From Ruminococcus sp. UBA3665 (lineage in GTDB: Bacteria > Bacillota > Clostridia > Oscillospirales > Ruminococcaceae), in assembly GCA_002373165.1 (NCBI GenBank), contig DFJS01000026.1, positions 1 to 64,000 on the forward strand: 64,000 nucleotides of DNA, read 5' to 3'. Below are positions 36,451-44,968 of this stretch, in pieces. Both the position numbers and the translations under genes were made by a program. The notes under the pieces are model-generated. The model was given only the letters and a program-made list of their open reading frames with translations. It was not told where the DNA came from and made no database searches. Within the stretch, counting starts at the first letter, position 1. Each line of letters begins with the position of its first letter.

Positions 36451-37347
36451 ATGACAGAACAGAACTATACATTAATAGGTCATCCGCTGGGGCATTCCAT
36501 GTCGCCGTGGATTCATGAAAGATTATTCCGGCTCTCCGGGAAACAGGCAGACTATACTCTGACCGATCTGCCGCCGGAAGAACTGGAAGCCAGAATTCCG
36601 GAGCTTAAAAAATTAAAGGGCTTTAATATTACAATTCCGTATAAGACAGATATCATTCCTTTTCTGGACAGGCTCGACAACAGTGCAGAATTATTCCATT
36701 CTGTAAACTGTGTTGCAAACGGAGAAATCAGCATCGGCTATAATACCGACTGTGACGGCTTTATCAGAAGCGTGCCTGCTCTGGAAGGAAAAAAAGTATT
36801 ATTAATCGGCTGCGGCGGAGTCGGCCGCATGATGGCAATTCTGGCCGTGACACGTCATGCCGATCTGACTATCTCCGAACCGGATCAGAAAAAGGCTGAA
36901 ATTCTTGTACAGGAAATCCAGGCTCTGGAAGAAAAAGCCCATCAGCTGGCAGCAGGTGCCGGCCGCGTTTCTGATACGCATTATCAAGTACGGCTTGCAC
37001 AGGCAGATTCTCTTGATGAAGCATTTGATTTAATCATGAATGCTTCTCCTGTGGGCATGTTCCCGAAAACTGACCGCTGTCCGGTCAGTGACCGGCTGAT
37101 TGCAAAATGCTCTGCCGTTTTTGATGTAATTTATAATCCGACTGAAACACTTCTGATGAAAAAAGCAAGAGCACTCGGCAAAACAGCAGTCGGGGGCGCG
37201 GCCATGCTGGTATGGCAGGCCGTCAGAGCACATGAAATCTGGTATAATTCCAGATTTCAGCGTGAGGACATCGAAAGCCTGATTTCTGAAATGCAGCAGG
37301 AAATTGACAGATTATTCCCCATCGAAAAAAAGGAGAATGCAGTATGA
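36451..37347 (+). CDS. aroE: Shikimate dehydrogenase
   Basis: NADPH-dependent reduction of 3-dehydroshikimate to shikimate in aromatic amino acid synthesis; 298 residues. The N-terminal domain opens YTLIGHPLGHSMSPWIHE, with the catalytic Lys/Asp in FNITIPYKT and NTDCDGF; the Rossmann motif VLLIGCGGVGRMMA lies near residue 115. A TTGGAG ribosome site is 8 nt before the ATG. Overlaps aroK by 4 nt (ATGA). Confidence 0.95.
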   Translation: MTEQNYTLIGHPLGHSMSPWIHERLFRLSGKQADYTLTDLPPEELEARIPELKKLKGFNITIPYKTDIIPFLDRLDNSAELFHSVNCVANGEISIGYNTDCDGFIRSVPALEGKKVLLIGCGGVGRMMAILAVTRHADLTISEPDQKKAEILVQEIQALEEKAHQLAAGAGRVSDTHYQVRLAQADSLDEAFDLIMNASPVGMFPKTDRCPVSDRLIAKCSAVFDVIYNPTETLLMKKARALGKTAVGGAAMLVWQAVRAHEIWYNSRFQREDIESLISEMQQEIDRLFPIEKKENAV

Positions 37348-37850
37348 CTATTTATCTGTGCGGATTCATGGGCTGCGGAAAATCCACCATCGGCGAAAAA
37401 TTAGCCCAGAAATTAAACTGCAATTTTATCGATATGGATGACTATATCGAACAGCAGGCCGGCATGACAATTCCCGAAATTTTTGAAAAATTCGGCGAAC
37501 CGTATTTCCGCGACCTGGAAACACAGGCCGTCCGTGACCTGGCACAGCGTTCCGGCGTGATTTCCTGCGGCGGCGGTGCTATGCTCCGGGATGTCAACGC
37601 CGAAATCGCCCGGAAAAACGGCTTTATCGTACTGCTGGATGTTCCTTTCCGAACCTGCTGGTACAGAATCGCCGATTCTGACAGGCCGATTGTGAAAAAA
37701 AATACCCGTCAGCAGCTGGAAGAATTATATCACGAGCGTTATGTAATTTATCAGAAACATGCCACTCATATTGCAGATGCTTCTCACAGTCCGACAGCTG
37801 CCGTTTCCGAAATTCTGAACGTCTTAGGGCTTGAATCCAAGGAGAATTGA
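37344..37850 (+). CDS. aroK: Shikimate kinase
   Basis: Phosphorylates shikimate, the step after AroE. The 168-residue P-loop kinase has Walker A GFMGCGKST, the shikimate-site FIDMDDYIE, YFRDLE and SCGGGAML, and the LID ADSDRPIV. Translationally coupled to aroE; the other shikimate genes are not in the window. Confidence 0.95.
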   Translation: MTIYLCGFMGCGKSTIGEKLAQKLNCNFIDMDDYIEQQAGMTIPEIFEKFGEPYFRDLETQAVRDLAQRSGVISCGGGAMLRDVNAEIARKNGFIVLLDVPFRTCWYRIADSDRPIVKKNTRQQLEELYHERYVIYQKHATHIADASHSPTAAVSEILNVLGLESKEN

Positions 37851-37857
37851 TTTTATT

Positions 37858-39012
37858 ATGTTAATCTATAATGCTGAAGTTTATTCCATGACCGAAGATA
37901 TGCATTTTTACGGCTATGTAGAAATCCAGAACGGCAAAATTACCGCCGTTGAACAGGGCAGACCTGATTCTGTTGAAGATTCTGATATTGATGCCAAAGG
38001 CGGCCTGCTGTTCCCCGGCTTTATCGATGCTCATACTCATCTTGGCATTATCGAGGACGGCATTGATTTTGAAGGCGATGACTGCAACGAAATTTCCGAC
38101 CCGTTCACGCCCCAGTTAAGAGCCATCGACGGAATTAATCCTTATGACAGATGCTTTCAGGAAGCACGTCAAAATGGAATCACTTCTGTCTTAGTATCGC
38201 CGGGCAGTGCCAATGCCTGCGGCGGAGAAATGCTTCTGATGAAAACTTTCGGCCGCTGTACGGACGAAATGATGATAAAACCCTGCGGCATGAAATTCGC
38301 ACTCGGCGAAAATCCGAAATCCGTCTACAGCGACCGCGACGAAATGCCGGTCACTCGTATGGCCACAGCCGCCCTGATTCGCGAAGGACTCCAGAAAGCA
38401 AAGCTTTATTCCGAACGGCTCCAGCGTTTTGAAGAACATCCCGACGAAGAAGAACCCCCGGAATATGATGCCAAATGTGAAGCTCTGCTTCCGCTTCTGG
38501 ACGGCGATGTCAAAGCACATTTTCACTGCCATCGTGCGGACGATATCTGCACGGCCGTGAGAATTTCCAGAGAATTCGGCCTTGATTTTGTGATTATCCA
38601 CGGTACGGGCGCACACATCGCCGCCGATCTGTTCGGCGAATGGGGCCTGTCCATGATTGTAGGCCCTGTCATCTGCGACAGATGCAAGCCGGAAATGAGC
38701 AAGCTGGAAATCTCCAACGCGGCAAAATTATATGAAAAAGGCGTACATATCGCCATTTGTACCGATCATCCGGAAGTGCCGATTCAATATCTGCCATTGT
38801 CTGCCGCCCTCGCACAGAAAGGCGGCCTGCCCCGTGAAGCCGCTCTCCGGGCAATTACTTCCGAAGCCGCGGATATCATCGGAGCTTCGGACAGAATCGG
38901 CAGAATCCAAGTCGGACTGGATGCCGATCTGGTACTGTTCCGGGATGATCCGCTTGATATCATGAACGACCCGGAATTTGTCATGATTAACGGAAAAATT
39001 ATGGAGGATTAA
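37858..39012 (+). CDS. Amidohydrolase, imidazolonepropionase-like
   Basis: Metal-dependent hydrolase of 384 residues. A beta-sandwich wraps the TIM barrel; metal ligands appear as FPGFIDAHTHLG, HFHCHRADD, VIIHGTGAH and ICTDHPEVP, ending with VGLDADLVLFRDDP and VMINGKI. The substrate is not known. The ATG at 37858 is chosen because AAGGAG lies 7-12 nt upstream and the protein then begins with the typical LIYNAEVYSM strand. Cotranscribed with aroEK and fumarase alpha; the link is not obvious. Confidence 0.88.
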   Translation: MLIYNAEVYSMTEDMHFYGYVEIQNGKITAVEQGRPDSVEDSDIDAKGGLLFPGFIDAHTHLGIIEDGIDFEGDDCNEISDPFTPQLRAIDGINPYDRCFQEARQNGITSVLVSPGSANACGGEMLLMKTFGRCTDEMMIKPCGMKFALGENPKSVYSDRDEMPVTRMATAALIREGLQKAKLYSERLQRFEEHPDEEEPPEYDAKCEALLPLLDGDVKAHFHCHRADDICTAVRISREFGLDFVIIHGTGAHIAADLFGEWGLSMIVGPVICDRCKPEMSKLEISNAAKLYEKGVHIAICTDHPEVPIQYLPLSAALAQKGGLPREAALRAITSEAADIIGASDRIGRIQVGLDADLVLFRDDPLDIMNDPEFVMINGKIMED

Positions 39013-39016
39013 TTCA

Positions 39017-39859
39017 ATGAGAGAAATCAATGTTCAGGAAATTACAGATGCTGTTGCAGAATTATGCATTCAGGCAAATAAAATTCTGCCGGAAAATCTG
39101 GAGAAAAAAATAGAAAGCTGTGCCGGACAGGAAAAATCTCCTGTCGGCAGAGCTGTTTTTGATGATTTGCTTGCAAATCTTCAGGCCGCACGGGAAGAAA
39201 ACTTCCCTATCTGTCAGGATACAGGCATGGCTGTGATCTTTATCGAACTTGGCCAGGATGTGCATCTTGTCGGCGGAACACTCCGCAATGCCGTCAATGC
39301 CGGAGTCGCAAAAGGCTATACAGAGGGCTATTTAAGATGTTCGGTAGTCGGCGACCCACTGGAACGAATCAATACAAAAAATAATACTCCTGCGGTTCTG
39401 CATCTGGAGCTTGTCGAAGGCGAAACTATCAGGATTACTGTCTGTCCGAAAGGCTTCGGGAGCGAAAACATGTCACAGCTGAAAATGATGACTCCGGCGG
39501 CATCTCACGAGGATATTATTAATTTCGTCGTGGACTGCATCGCAAAAGCCGGAAGCAATCCCTGTCCGCCGATTGTTGTCGGCGTAGGCATCGGCGGAAA
39601 TTTTGAAGAATGCGCTCTGCTTGCGAAAAAGGCACTCTGCCGCGATGCCAATCTCCGGAATCCTAAGCCGCTTTATGCCGATCTGGAACAGAAAATGCTT
39701 GAGAAAATCAACAAACTCGGCATAGGCCCTCAGGGATTCGGCGGAACTGTCACGGCTTTATATGTCAATATCGAAGAGGGCGCGACTCACATCGCCGGAC
39801 TGCCTATTGCTGTGAATGTCGGCTGTCATGTGACGCGCCATGCAGAAAGGGTGTTATAA
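39017..39859 (+). CDS. Class I fumarate hydratase, alpha subunit
   Basis: Fe-S hydratase subunit for fumarate/malate or tartrate (FumA/TtdA N-terminal type), 280 residues, the normal length of the separate alpha subunit. The three cluster cysteines are in FPICQDTG, TVCPKGFGSENMS and GNFEECALLAKKAL. GGAGG stands 9 nt before the ATG. The beta subunit, normally the next gene, is absent here: two small hypotheticals follow. It must be encoded elsewhere or the unit is incomplete. Confidence 0.92.
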   Translation: MREINVQEITDAVAELCIQANKILPENLEKKIESCAGQEKSPVGRAVFDDLLANLQAAREENFPICQDTGMAVIFIELGQDVHLVGGTLRNAVNAGVAKGYTEGYLRCSVVGDPLERINTKNNTPAVLHLELVEGETIRITVCPKGFGSENMSQLKMMTPAASHEDIINFVVDCIAKAGSNPCPPIVVGVGIGGNFEECALLAKKALCRDANLRNPKPLYADLEQKMLEKINKLGIGPQGFGGTVTALYVNIEEGATHIAGLPIAVNVGCHVTRHAERVL

Positions 39860-39860
39860 T

Positions 39861-40124
39861 ATGGCTGTCAGAGCCAAAGGCAGAAGAAAAATCATCTGTA
39901 ATAATCAAAAATATATCTGGCATATCAAACCCGGCTATGATGACCCGTATTACTGGCTTCATATTGTCGCTGAAGACAGGCATTTTCATTTTGTTCTGCC
40001 GATAGATGATGCAAATTATACAGATTTGTCGTTTCCGATTCCGAAGGCTATCACGCCAAAATTCGTCTCAGAGGTGATTCAATGGGCAGAAGCTTCATCA
40101 TCCGAACGGGAAATGAAAAATTAA
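39861..40124 (+). CDS. Small hypothetical protein
   Basis: Not recognised. The 87-residue product is soluble and rich in aromatic and basic residues (MAVRAKGRRKIICNN). AAAGGG lies 7 nt before the ATG at 39861, immediately after the fumarase stop. It overlaps the next gene by 43 nt. Ribosome site and spacing support a real gene at the end of the aro operon. Confidence 0.65.
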   Translation: MAVRAKGRRKIICNNQKYIWHIKPGYDDPYYWLHIVAEDRHFHFVLPIDDANYTDLSFPIPKAITPKFVSEVIQWAEASSSEREMKN

Positions 40125-40489
40125 TCCGGCTTGATGAACTGTTACAGACAATGCAGAATCTGCCGGAATTCAGTATTAATTTCAATCAGATAAAAATTTT
40201 TGATAAGAAAGCATATTTCGGTTTTTATGTTCCCAAGCCGGAAAATCATAATATCTTTGTGACCCGTCTCACATCGGGTTCCTATATGATTGAAAGCCGT
40301 GCGCTTGAAGATGAGATTATCAGCCGGCAGCTGTTTCTTGCTGTCACATGTGCATCCGCGATTCTGACCGATGGCGCGGCGAATTCCGCAGACGGTGCCT
40401 GGCACAATCCGGATAAATTCTATTCCGGTCAGGAACTCTGGAAAGAATTCTGTCAGGAAGAAAGAAAAATATCATTTTCTTCGATATGA
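40082..40489 (+). CDS. Hypothetical protein
   Basis: Not recognised; 135 residues, soluble, no motif. The ATG at 40082 follows GAGGTG at 6 nt but overlaps the preceding gene by 43 nt, so an internal start is possible. Its 3' end overlaps the convergent gene at 40453-40671 by 37 nt. Confidence 0.6.
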   Translation: MGRSFIIRTGNEKLIRLDELLQTMQNLPEFSINFNQIKIFDKKAYFGFYVPKPENHNIFVTRLTSGSYMIESRALEDEIISRQLFLAVTCASAILTDGAANSADGAWHNPDKFYSGQELWKEFCQEERKISFSSI

Positions 40490-40671
40490 CGGAGCGTCTG
40501 ATATAAATCGTCCATTCTGCGGAATTCTTTCTGGAGCTGGTCTTCGATAAAAGCTTCCATATTGGAATCACCTGCTTTTTTGCGCTGCTCTCTTTCTGCC
40601 GTGAGATTCAGCACGTTATTATGGCAGGAGTTGAGAGCTTTCCAGTAGTCAGTAAATTTTCCATAGTTCAT
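40453..40671 (-). CDS. Small hypothetical protein, coiled-coil-like
   Basis: Not recognised; 72 residues, charged and mostly helical (LTAEREQRKKAGDS, FRRMDDLYQTLRHIEEND). AAAGGGGGTG 6 nt before its ATG and a full promoter at 40698-40726 support expression, although it overlaps the 3' end of the opposite gene. Confidence 0.7.
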   Translation of the reverse strand: MNYGKFTDYWKALNSCHNNVLNLTAEREQRKKAGDSNMEAFIEDQLQKEFRRMDDLYQTLRHIEENDIFLSS

Positions 40672-40697
40672 AAATTCACCCCCTTTGTATATTATAT

Positions 40698-40726
40698 ATT
40701 ATAACCAATTTTCTGGCTATAGTCAA
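40698..40726 (-). promoter_or_regulatory. Promoter of the 72-residue gene
   Basis: Reverse strand TTGACT, 17-nt spacer, TATAAT. Confidence 0.85.
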
Positions 40727-40788
40727 TAGGCAAAGTGTACGAATACTTTCTTATTTTTTTATTAAATATCACTAACAGGAGAAATATT

Positions 40789-41004
40789 ATGCTGCGATAT
40801 AAAATTGATGTATTAACAGTTTTGAAAGATGCTGGTTATACCACTTATCGCCTAAGTAAAGAAAATATTTTCGGTCACGGAACAATTCAGAAATTCAGAA
40901 ATGGTGAAATTGTCTCGGCTGAAAATCTGGATAAACTCTGCAAACTGCTGCAATGTCAGCCGGCGGATATTTTAGAATATGTTGAAGAAAATAATAATCA
41001 ATAA
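40789..41004 (+). CDS. Small XRE/Cro-type helix-turn-helix protein
   Basis: DNA-binding protein of 71 residues, a bare HTH domain (KIDVLTVLKDAGYTTYRLSKE ... GTIQKFRNGEIVSAENLDKLCKLLQCQPADILEYV split over residues 4-64). CAGGAG is 8 nt before the ATG. It lies 15 nt before coaX and may be cotranscribed; whether it controls coaX is unknown. Not part of an evident phage or toxin-antitoxin locus. Confidence 0.85.
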   Translation: MLRYKIDVLTVLKDAGYTTYRLSKENIFGHGTIQKFRNGEIVSAENLDKLCKLLQCQPADILEYVEENNNQ

Positions 41005-41019
41005 GGAGATTGATTTTTT

Positions 41020-41790
41020 ATGCTGTTAGCAATTGATGTCGGGAACACAAATATTGTACTCGGCTGTTTTGATGAAAATAATCAGATTCTGTTCCGGGAA
41101 AGAATGTCTACTAACCAGTCCGCAACCGCTCTGGAATATGCCGCCGGAATCCGGACTGCTCTGGAAATGCATGATATTGATAAAAATCTGATTGATGATG
41201 CTATTATTTCTTCCGTTGTGCCGTCCGTCACGGCCACGCTCCGGGATGCCGTCATGAAATATACAGGAAAAAAAGTCATGATTGTCGGCGCAGGCATCAA
41301 AACCGGCCTGAATATCATGATTGATAATCCGGCGCAGTTAGGCTCTGACTTAGTTGTCGATGCCGTCGCCGGACTGCATGAATATCCCGTGCCGCAGATT
41401 ATTATTGACATGGGAACTGCCACAACGCTTTCTGTTATCAATTCCAAAAAACAGTATATCGGCGGCGTGATTATGACCGGTATGGCCGTTTCAATGAATG
41501 CGCTTGTCGATAAGACTTCCCAGCTGCCGAAAATCAGCTTTGATGCGCCGAAAAAAGTAATCGGCTCGAATACCATCGACTGCATGAAATCCGGCATTAT
41601 GTACGCGACAGCCTCCTCGCTGGACGGCATGATTTCCAGAATCGAAGAAGAACTCGGCGAACCCTGCACAGTCATCGCGACAGGCGGCCTTTCCGGAACG
41701 GTAATTCCGTTATGCAAATCTGAAATTATTCTGGATGATGATTTATTATTAAAAGGCTTATCGCTGATTTATCAGAAAAACAAAAATTAA
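41020..41790 (+). CDS. coaX: Type III pantothenate kinase
   Basis: First step of coenzyme A synthesis, phosphorylating pantothenate; 256 residues. The ASKHA-fold motifs are LAIDVGNTNIVLGCF (P-loop-like), the LGSDLVVDAVAG segment, IIIDMGTATTLSVIN and ATGGLSGTVIP. AAGGAG lies 8-13 nt before the ATG. Separate from spoVAD by an inverted repeat. Confidence 0.95.
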   Translation: MLLAIDVGNTNIVLGCFDENNQILFRERMSTNQSATALEYAAGIRTALEMHDIDKNLIDDAIISSVVPSVTATLRDAVMKYTGKKVMIVGAGIKTGLNIMIDNPAQLGSDLVVDAVAGLHEYPVPQIIIDMGTATTLSVINSKKQYIGGVIMTGMAVSMNALVDKTSQLPKISFDAPKKVIGSNTIDCMKSGIMYATASSLDGMISRIEEELGEPCTVIATGGLSGTVIPLCKSEIILDDDLLLKGLSLIYQKNKN

Positions 41791-41822
41791 TTTTCAACAT
41801 TTCAAAGTCAAAATGTTGAAAA
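41791..41822. repeat. Perfect 12-bp inverted repeat after coaX
   Basis: TTTTCAACATTT and AAATGTTGAAAA around an 8-nt centre. No T-run follows on the forward strand, so it is a poor terminator; it may be an operator or a transcript-end hairpin. Confidence 0.6.
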
Positions 41823-41829
41823 CTCTTCA

Positions 41830-41859
41830 TGCATAAACCGGAAATTTTCAGAAATACTA
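41830..41859 (+). promoter_or_regulatory. Sigma-G-type promoter of spoVAD
   Basis: TGCATA, 17-nt spacer, AATACTA, close to the forespore sigma-G form TGnATA - 17/18 - CATACTA. Bacillus spoVA is sigma-G-dependent. No vegetative promoter is seen here. Confidence 0.6.
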
Positions 41860-41895
41860 CTTTCAGTCAGAAAAATCTGCAAGGAGGTTTTATGC

Positions 41896-42912
41896 ATGAA
41901 AATCGGTTCGAGCATTGTTTTCAACAAACCGCGTTCGATTTACAGTTATGCATCCATTGTCGGCCAGAAAGAGGGCCAAGGCCCTATGAAACATTATTTT
42001 GACAGAATCGAAGCCGATCCCACCTTCGGCGAAAAGAACTGGGAAAAAGCGGAAAGCCGTCTTCAGTCAGAAACTTTTGCACTCGCACTGGAAAAAGGAA
42101 AACTTCAGCAGCTGGATATTGACTGCATTGTCGCCGGAGATCTGATTAATCAGTGCACGGGTTCGAGTTTTGCCGTCCGGGATACAAAAATCCCGTATCT
42201 GGGCGTTTACGGAGCATGTTCCACTATGGCGGAAAGCCTTCTGGTAGCGGGGCTTCTGGTAGACGGCGGATACTCGAATAAATCGGCAGCCGTGACATCG
42301 TCACATTTTTCGACTGCGGAAAGACAGTTTCGATTTCCGTTATCTTACGGAGGCCAGCGGACTCCCACAGCACAGTGGACTTGTACGGCATCCGGCGCGG
42401 CTGTGGTTGCCGCCGAGGGAGGTGCGCCCTTCGCTGTGGGCGGATGCATCGGCAAAATTGCCGACCTTGGCGTGACAGATACTTCCAACATGGGTGCGGC
42501 AATGGCTCCTGCCGCAGCGGATACGATTCTTCGCTATTTGCAGGATACCAAAACCAATCCGGAACATTATGATGCCATTGTCACGGGAGACCTGGGAAAT
42601 ATCGGTTCTCCCCTTCTGATTGACCTGCTGCTGAAACAAGGGGTCAATATCAAGGCACAGCATCAGGACTGCGGAGCTCTGATGTTCGATGAACAGAAAC
42701 AGGATACTCATGCCGGCGGTTCAGGATGCGGCTGTTCGGCGAGTATTTTATGTGGTTATTATCTGCCGAAACTGCAAAATAACGAATTCAAGAAAATTCT
42801 GTTTGCGGCCACGGGCGCATTATTATCCGCGATGTCTCCGCAGCAGGGCGAGAGCATTCCGGGCATCTGTCATCTTGTAGAACTCAGAAGTCAGGAGGGA
42901 TTAACTTGTTGA
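41896..42912 (+). CDS. spoVAD: Stage V sporulation protein AD
   Basis: Part of the SpoVA channel that moves dipicolinate into the forespore and out at germination; SpoVAD binds dipicolinate. The 338-residue thiolase-fold protein shows the family stretches FNKPRSIYSYASIVGQKEGQG, DLINQCTGSSFAVR, YGACSTMAESL and the Gly/Cys-rich HAGGSGCGCSAS. AAGGAGG precedes the ATG. SpoVAC, which usually lies just upstream, is not in the window. Confidence 0.96.
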   Translation: MKIGSSIVFNKPRSIYSYASIVGQKEGQGPMKHYFDRIEADPTFGEKNWEKAESRLQSETFALALEKGKLQQLDIDCIVAGDLINQCTGSSFAVRDTKIPYLGVYGACSTMAESLLVAGLLVDGGYSNKSAAVTSSHFSTAERQFRFPLSYGGQRTPTAQWTCTASGAAVVAAEGGAPFAVGGCIGKIADLGVTDTSNMGAAMAPAAADTILRYLQDTKTNPEHYDAIVTGDLGNIGSPLLIDLLLKQGVNIKAQHQDCGALMFDEQKQDTHAGGSGCGCSASILCGYYLPKLQNNEFKKILFAATGALLSAMSPQQGESIPGICHLVELRSQEGLTC

Positions 42913-43268
42913 CTGCTTTACTCAAAGCGTTTGTCATCGGCGGAATCATCTGTGCTGTCGGACAGTTTCTGATTGACTATACAAAATTAACTCCGGCCAG
43001 AATTCTGACAATGTATGTTGTTGCAGGAGTGATATTATCCGGACTGGGCTTATATCAGCCTCTGCTGGATTTTGCCGGAGAAGGCGCAGGCGTTCCGCTG
43101 ACGGGCTTTGGTCATCTTCTTGCGAAAGGCGTTCGGGAAGCGATTGCAGAACAGGGTGCACTTGGAATTCTGACGGGTGGGCTGACCTCTGCGGCCGGCG
43201 GCATTACGGCGGCACTGTTTGCCGGACTGACAGCGGCTGTGCTTTTCAGGAGCCGTGCCAAAAGCTGA
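42906..43268 (+). CDS. spoVAE: Stage V sporulation protein AE (AEb type)
   Basis: Small membrane subunit of the dipicolinate channel, 120 residues with about three or four helices; AVGQFLIDYTKLTPARIL and GFGHLLAKGVREA are characteristic. It starts with TTG at 42906 behind AGGAGGG (6 nt) and overlaps spoVAD by 7 nt. A terminator follows, so the operon is only AD-AE. Confidence 0.94.
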   Translation: MLTALLKAFVIGGIICAVGQFLIDYTKLTPARILTMYVVAGVILSGLGLYQPLLDFAGEGAGVPLTGFGHLLAKGVREAIAEQGALGILTGGLTSAAGGITAALFAGLTAAVLFRSRAKS

Positions 43269-43274
43269 AAAAAT

Positions 43275-43310
43275 CAGGATGCAGAGCTATTCTGCATCCT
43301 GTTTGTTTTT
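43275..43310. terminator. Bidirectional terminator between spoVAE and anti-sigma gene
   Basis: Eleven-pair stem CAGGATGCAGA/TCTGCATCCTG, 5-nt loop; TTTGTTTTT on the forward side and ATTTTTT on the reverse side. Confidence 0.92.
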
Positions 43311-43317
43311 CCGGAAT

Positions 43318-44376
43318 TTAATTTTTGATAAAGAATGAATCTTCGCCGATATTTTCCTGATCATCACTCCAGACGATTCCTGTTTTTGTGCCTTCCTCGG
43401 CGATTTTCAGAAAACCGGTACCGTCAGTATATTCTATTTTTTCTTCTCTCAGGCCGTCCTGCGTATAGGAAACATATTTCTTGACACAGTCGGTATAATA
43501 GAGGGTCTGTCTGCCGTTGAATTCGCCGCTGAACTCCCATTCCACGAAATCGAATGCCGAACCTGCCCAGTGAACACTTACATGATAAATCTGATCTTCG
43601 CCAAAGGTAATATCCATAATTTCTCTGTCAGCGATTTCTTCAGAATAGCTTCCGACAAACGGATTTTCGGGGATTTCCGGCATAGTTTCGCCGATTTCTT
43701 CGGAACTGATATCTTCTTCGGGGGTGACAAATTCTGTTGTTTCCGGAACAGGGTCAGGTTCTTCGGGAGGTGCCGTTATCACTTCGGGTTCGGCATCTGC
43801 ATCTACAGAGACTTCCGTCAGAGTTTCGGGAATTATTTCTGTCTGTTCAGAGATTTCAATTTCAATGACTGCTGTAGTTATCACAGTTTCCGGCAGTGTA
43901 TCGGCAGTGATTTCCGTCATAGTTGTAACGGAAGTTTCCGTTACTGTAGTAATAATTTCTGCTGCCGCTGTGGAAACAGCAGTTTCCGGCATTTTGGCGG
44001 CAAGTTCCGGCATAGTTTCCGATGCTGCCGGAATGGTTTCTTCTTCGGCGGAATAAAGCTGTTCTGCCGGAGTGAATCCGCCGTCTGATGTCATGGAATT
44101 TGTCTGACTGACATATCGGCCGGACTGCCGGAGCATCATCACGCTTCCGCACACTGTGCCGAAAAATAATGCAATTCCGGCAGCAATGCCCAGATAATCT
44201 GTCCAGCTTTTATTTTTCTTATAAGAAATCATGTGATTTTCCTCCTCGGAATTCAATTTTTGATGAATGCGCTCCCATACCTGTTCTTTATGCGGAGCCT
44301 GCCAGGTTTCGCCGATTTTTTCGGCATCTTCCCGGCTGAGTTGTCTGAGTGTATTTCTGATTTTTCTGTGATTCAT
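43318..44376 (-). CDS. Membrane anti-sigma-like protein
   Basis: Probable negative partner of the ECF sigma factor encoded just upstream. The 352 residues have a short cytoplasmic helical part (1-50), one membrane helix (about 62-83), a long Thr/Glu/Pro-rich outside stalk (about 95-240) and a C-terminal beta-rich domain (about 245-350). No standard zinc anti-sigma motif (HxxxCxxC) is present, so assignment rests on gene order and topology. AAAGGAGG precedes its ATG, 15 nt after the sigma stop. Confidence 0.72.
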   Translation of the reverse strand: MNHRKIRNTLRQLSREDAEKIGETWQAPHKEQVWERIHQKLNSEEENHMISYKKNKSWTDYLGIAAGIALFFGTVCGSVMMLRQSGRYVSQTNSMTSDGGFTPAEQLYSAEEETIPAASETMPELAAKMPETAVSTAAAEIITTVTETSVTTMTEITADTLPETVITTAVIEIEISEQTEIIPETLTEVSVDADAEPEVITAPPEEPDPVPETTEFVTPEEDISSEEIGETMPEIPENPFVGSYSEEIADREIMDITFGEDQIYHVSVHWAGSAFDFVEWEFSGEFNGRQTLYYTDCVKKYVSYTQDGLREEKIEYTDGTGFLKIAEEGTKTGIVWSDDQENIGEDSFFIKN

Positions 44377-44391
44377 GTGCAGTGCCTCCTT

Positions 44392-44913
44392 TTAGAGTGT
44401 AATTCCGGCATCGGTCAGATTTTTTTTCAGGCGTTTGAGTGCCCTGCTGCACCTGGCACGGACAGCCGCCGCATTCATGTGAAGCATCCGGGCAATTTCT
44501 TCTGAATTGCAGTTATAATAAAATTTCTGAATCAGAATAGCGGCATCAGGTTCGCCGAGGGCTTTAATCTGTTCCAGCAGAAGATGCGCTCTTTCCTCCT
44601 GTTCGGCAATCTGATGAACGTCCTCTCCGGAAGCCTGTTCCGGCACGGTATCATCATCCAGCGAAACAGAAGGATGCCGCATCAGGGAATGATAGAGATT
44701 AATTGCCTTATTCCGGGCAGTTGTGCCCAGATAAGCCTTGACCTTATCCGGATTGACAGTTTCACAGCGGAGAAAATATTCTGCAAAGACATCTGCCACA
44801 CATTCTTCCATATCTTCGGGCGTGCCTGTTCCTCGGAGTATTCTGTATATAATCGCATAGATATAATGATAATACATATCGAAAATTTTTCTTTGTGTCT
44901 GGGGGTCCTGCAT
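44392..44913 (-). CDS. ECF-type RNA polymerase sigma factor
   Basis: Alternative sigma factor of 173 residues. Region 2 (about 10-75; DMYYHYIYAIIYRILRGTGTPEDMEECVADVF in two parts) and region 4 (about 115-165; FYYNCNSEEIARMLHMNAAAVRARCSRALKRL in two parts) are recognisable. The ATG at 44913 is preceded by AAAGGAG. A TGTCACA - 16 - TGTCTC pair upstream may be its own target promoter. Operon with the membrane anti-sigma-like gene; the signal is unknown. Confidence 0.9.
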   Translation of the reverse strand: MQDPQTQRKIFDMYYHYIYAIIYRILRGTGTPEDMEECVADVFAEYFLRCETVNPDKVKAYLGTTARNKAINLYHSLMRHPSVSLDDDTVPEQASGEDVHQIAEQEERAHLLLEQIKALGEPDAAILIQKFYYNCNSEEIARMLHMNAAAVRARCSRALKRLKKNLTDAGITL

Positions 44914-44968
44914 GATTTTCTCCTTTCTGATAAATAAGCTGGATTGTACAATTCTGCTTTCACTTACA

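Noticed and set aside
40789..41004. Toxin-antitoxin or phage repressor module around the small HTH gene
   Set aside because: No toxin or phage gene adjoins it; the neighbours are coaX and unrelated small genes.
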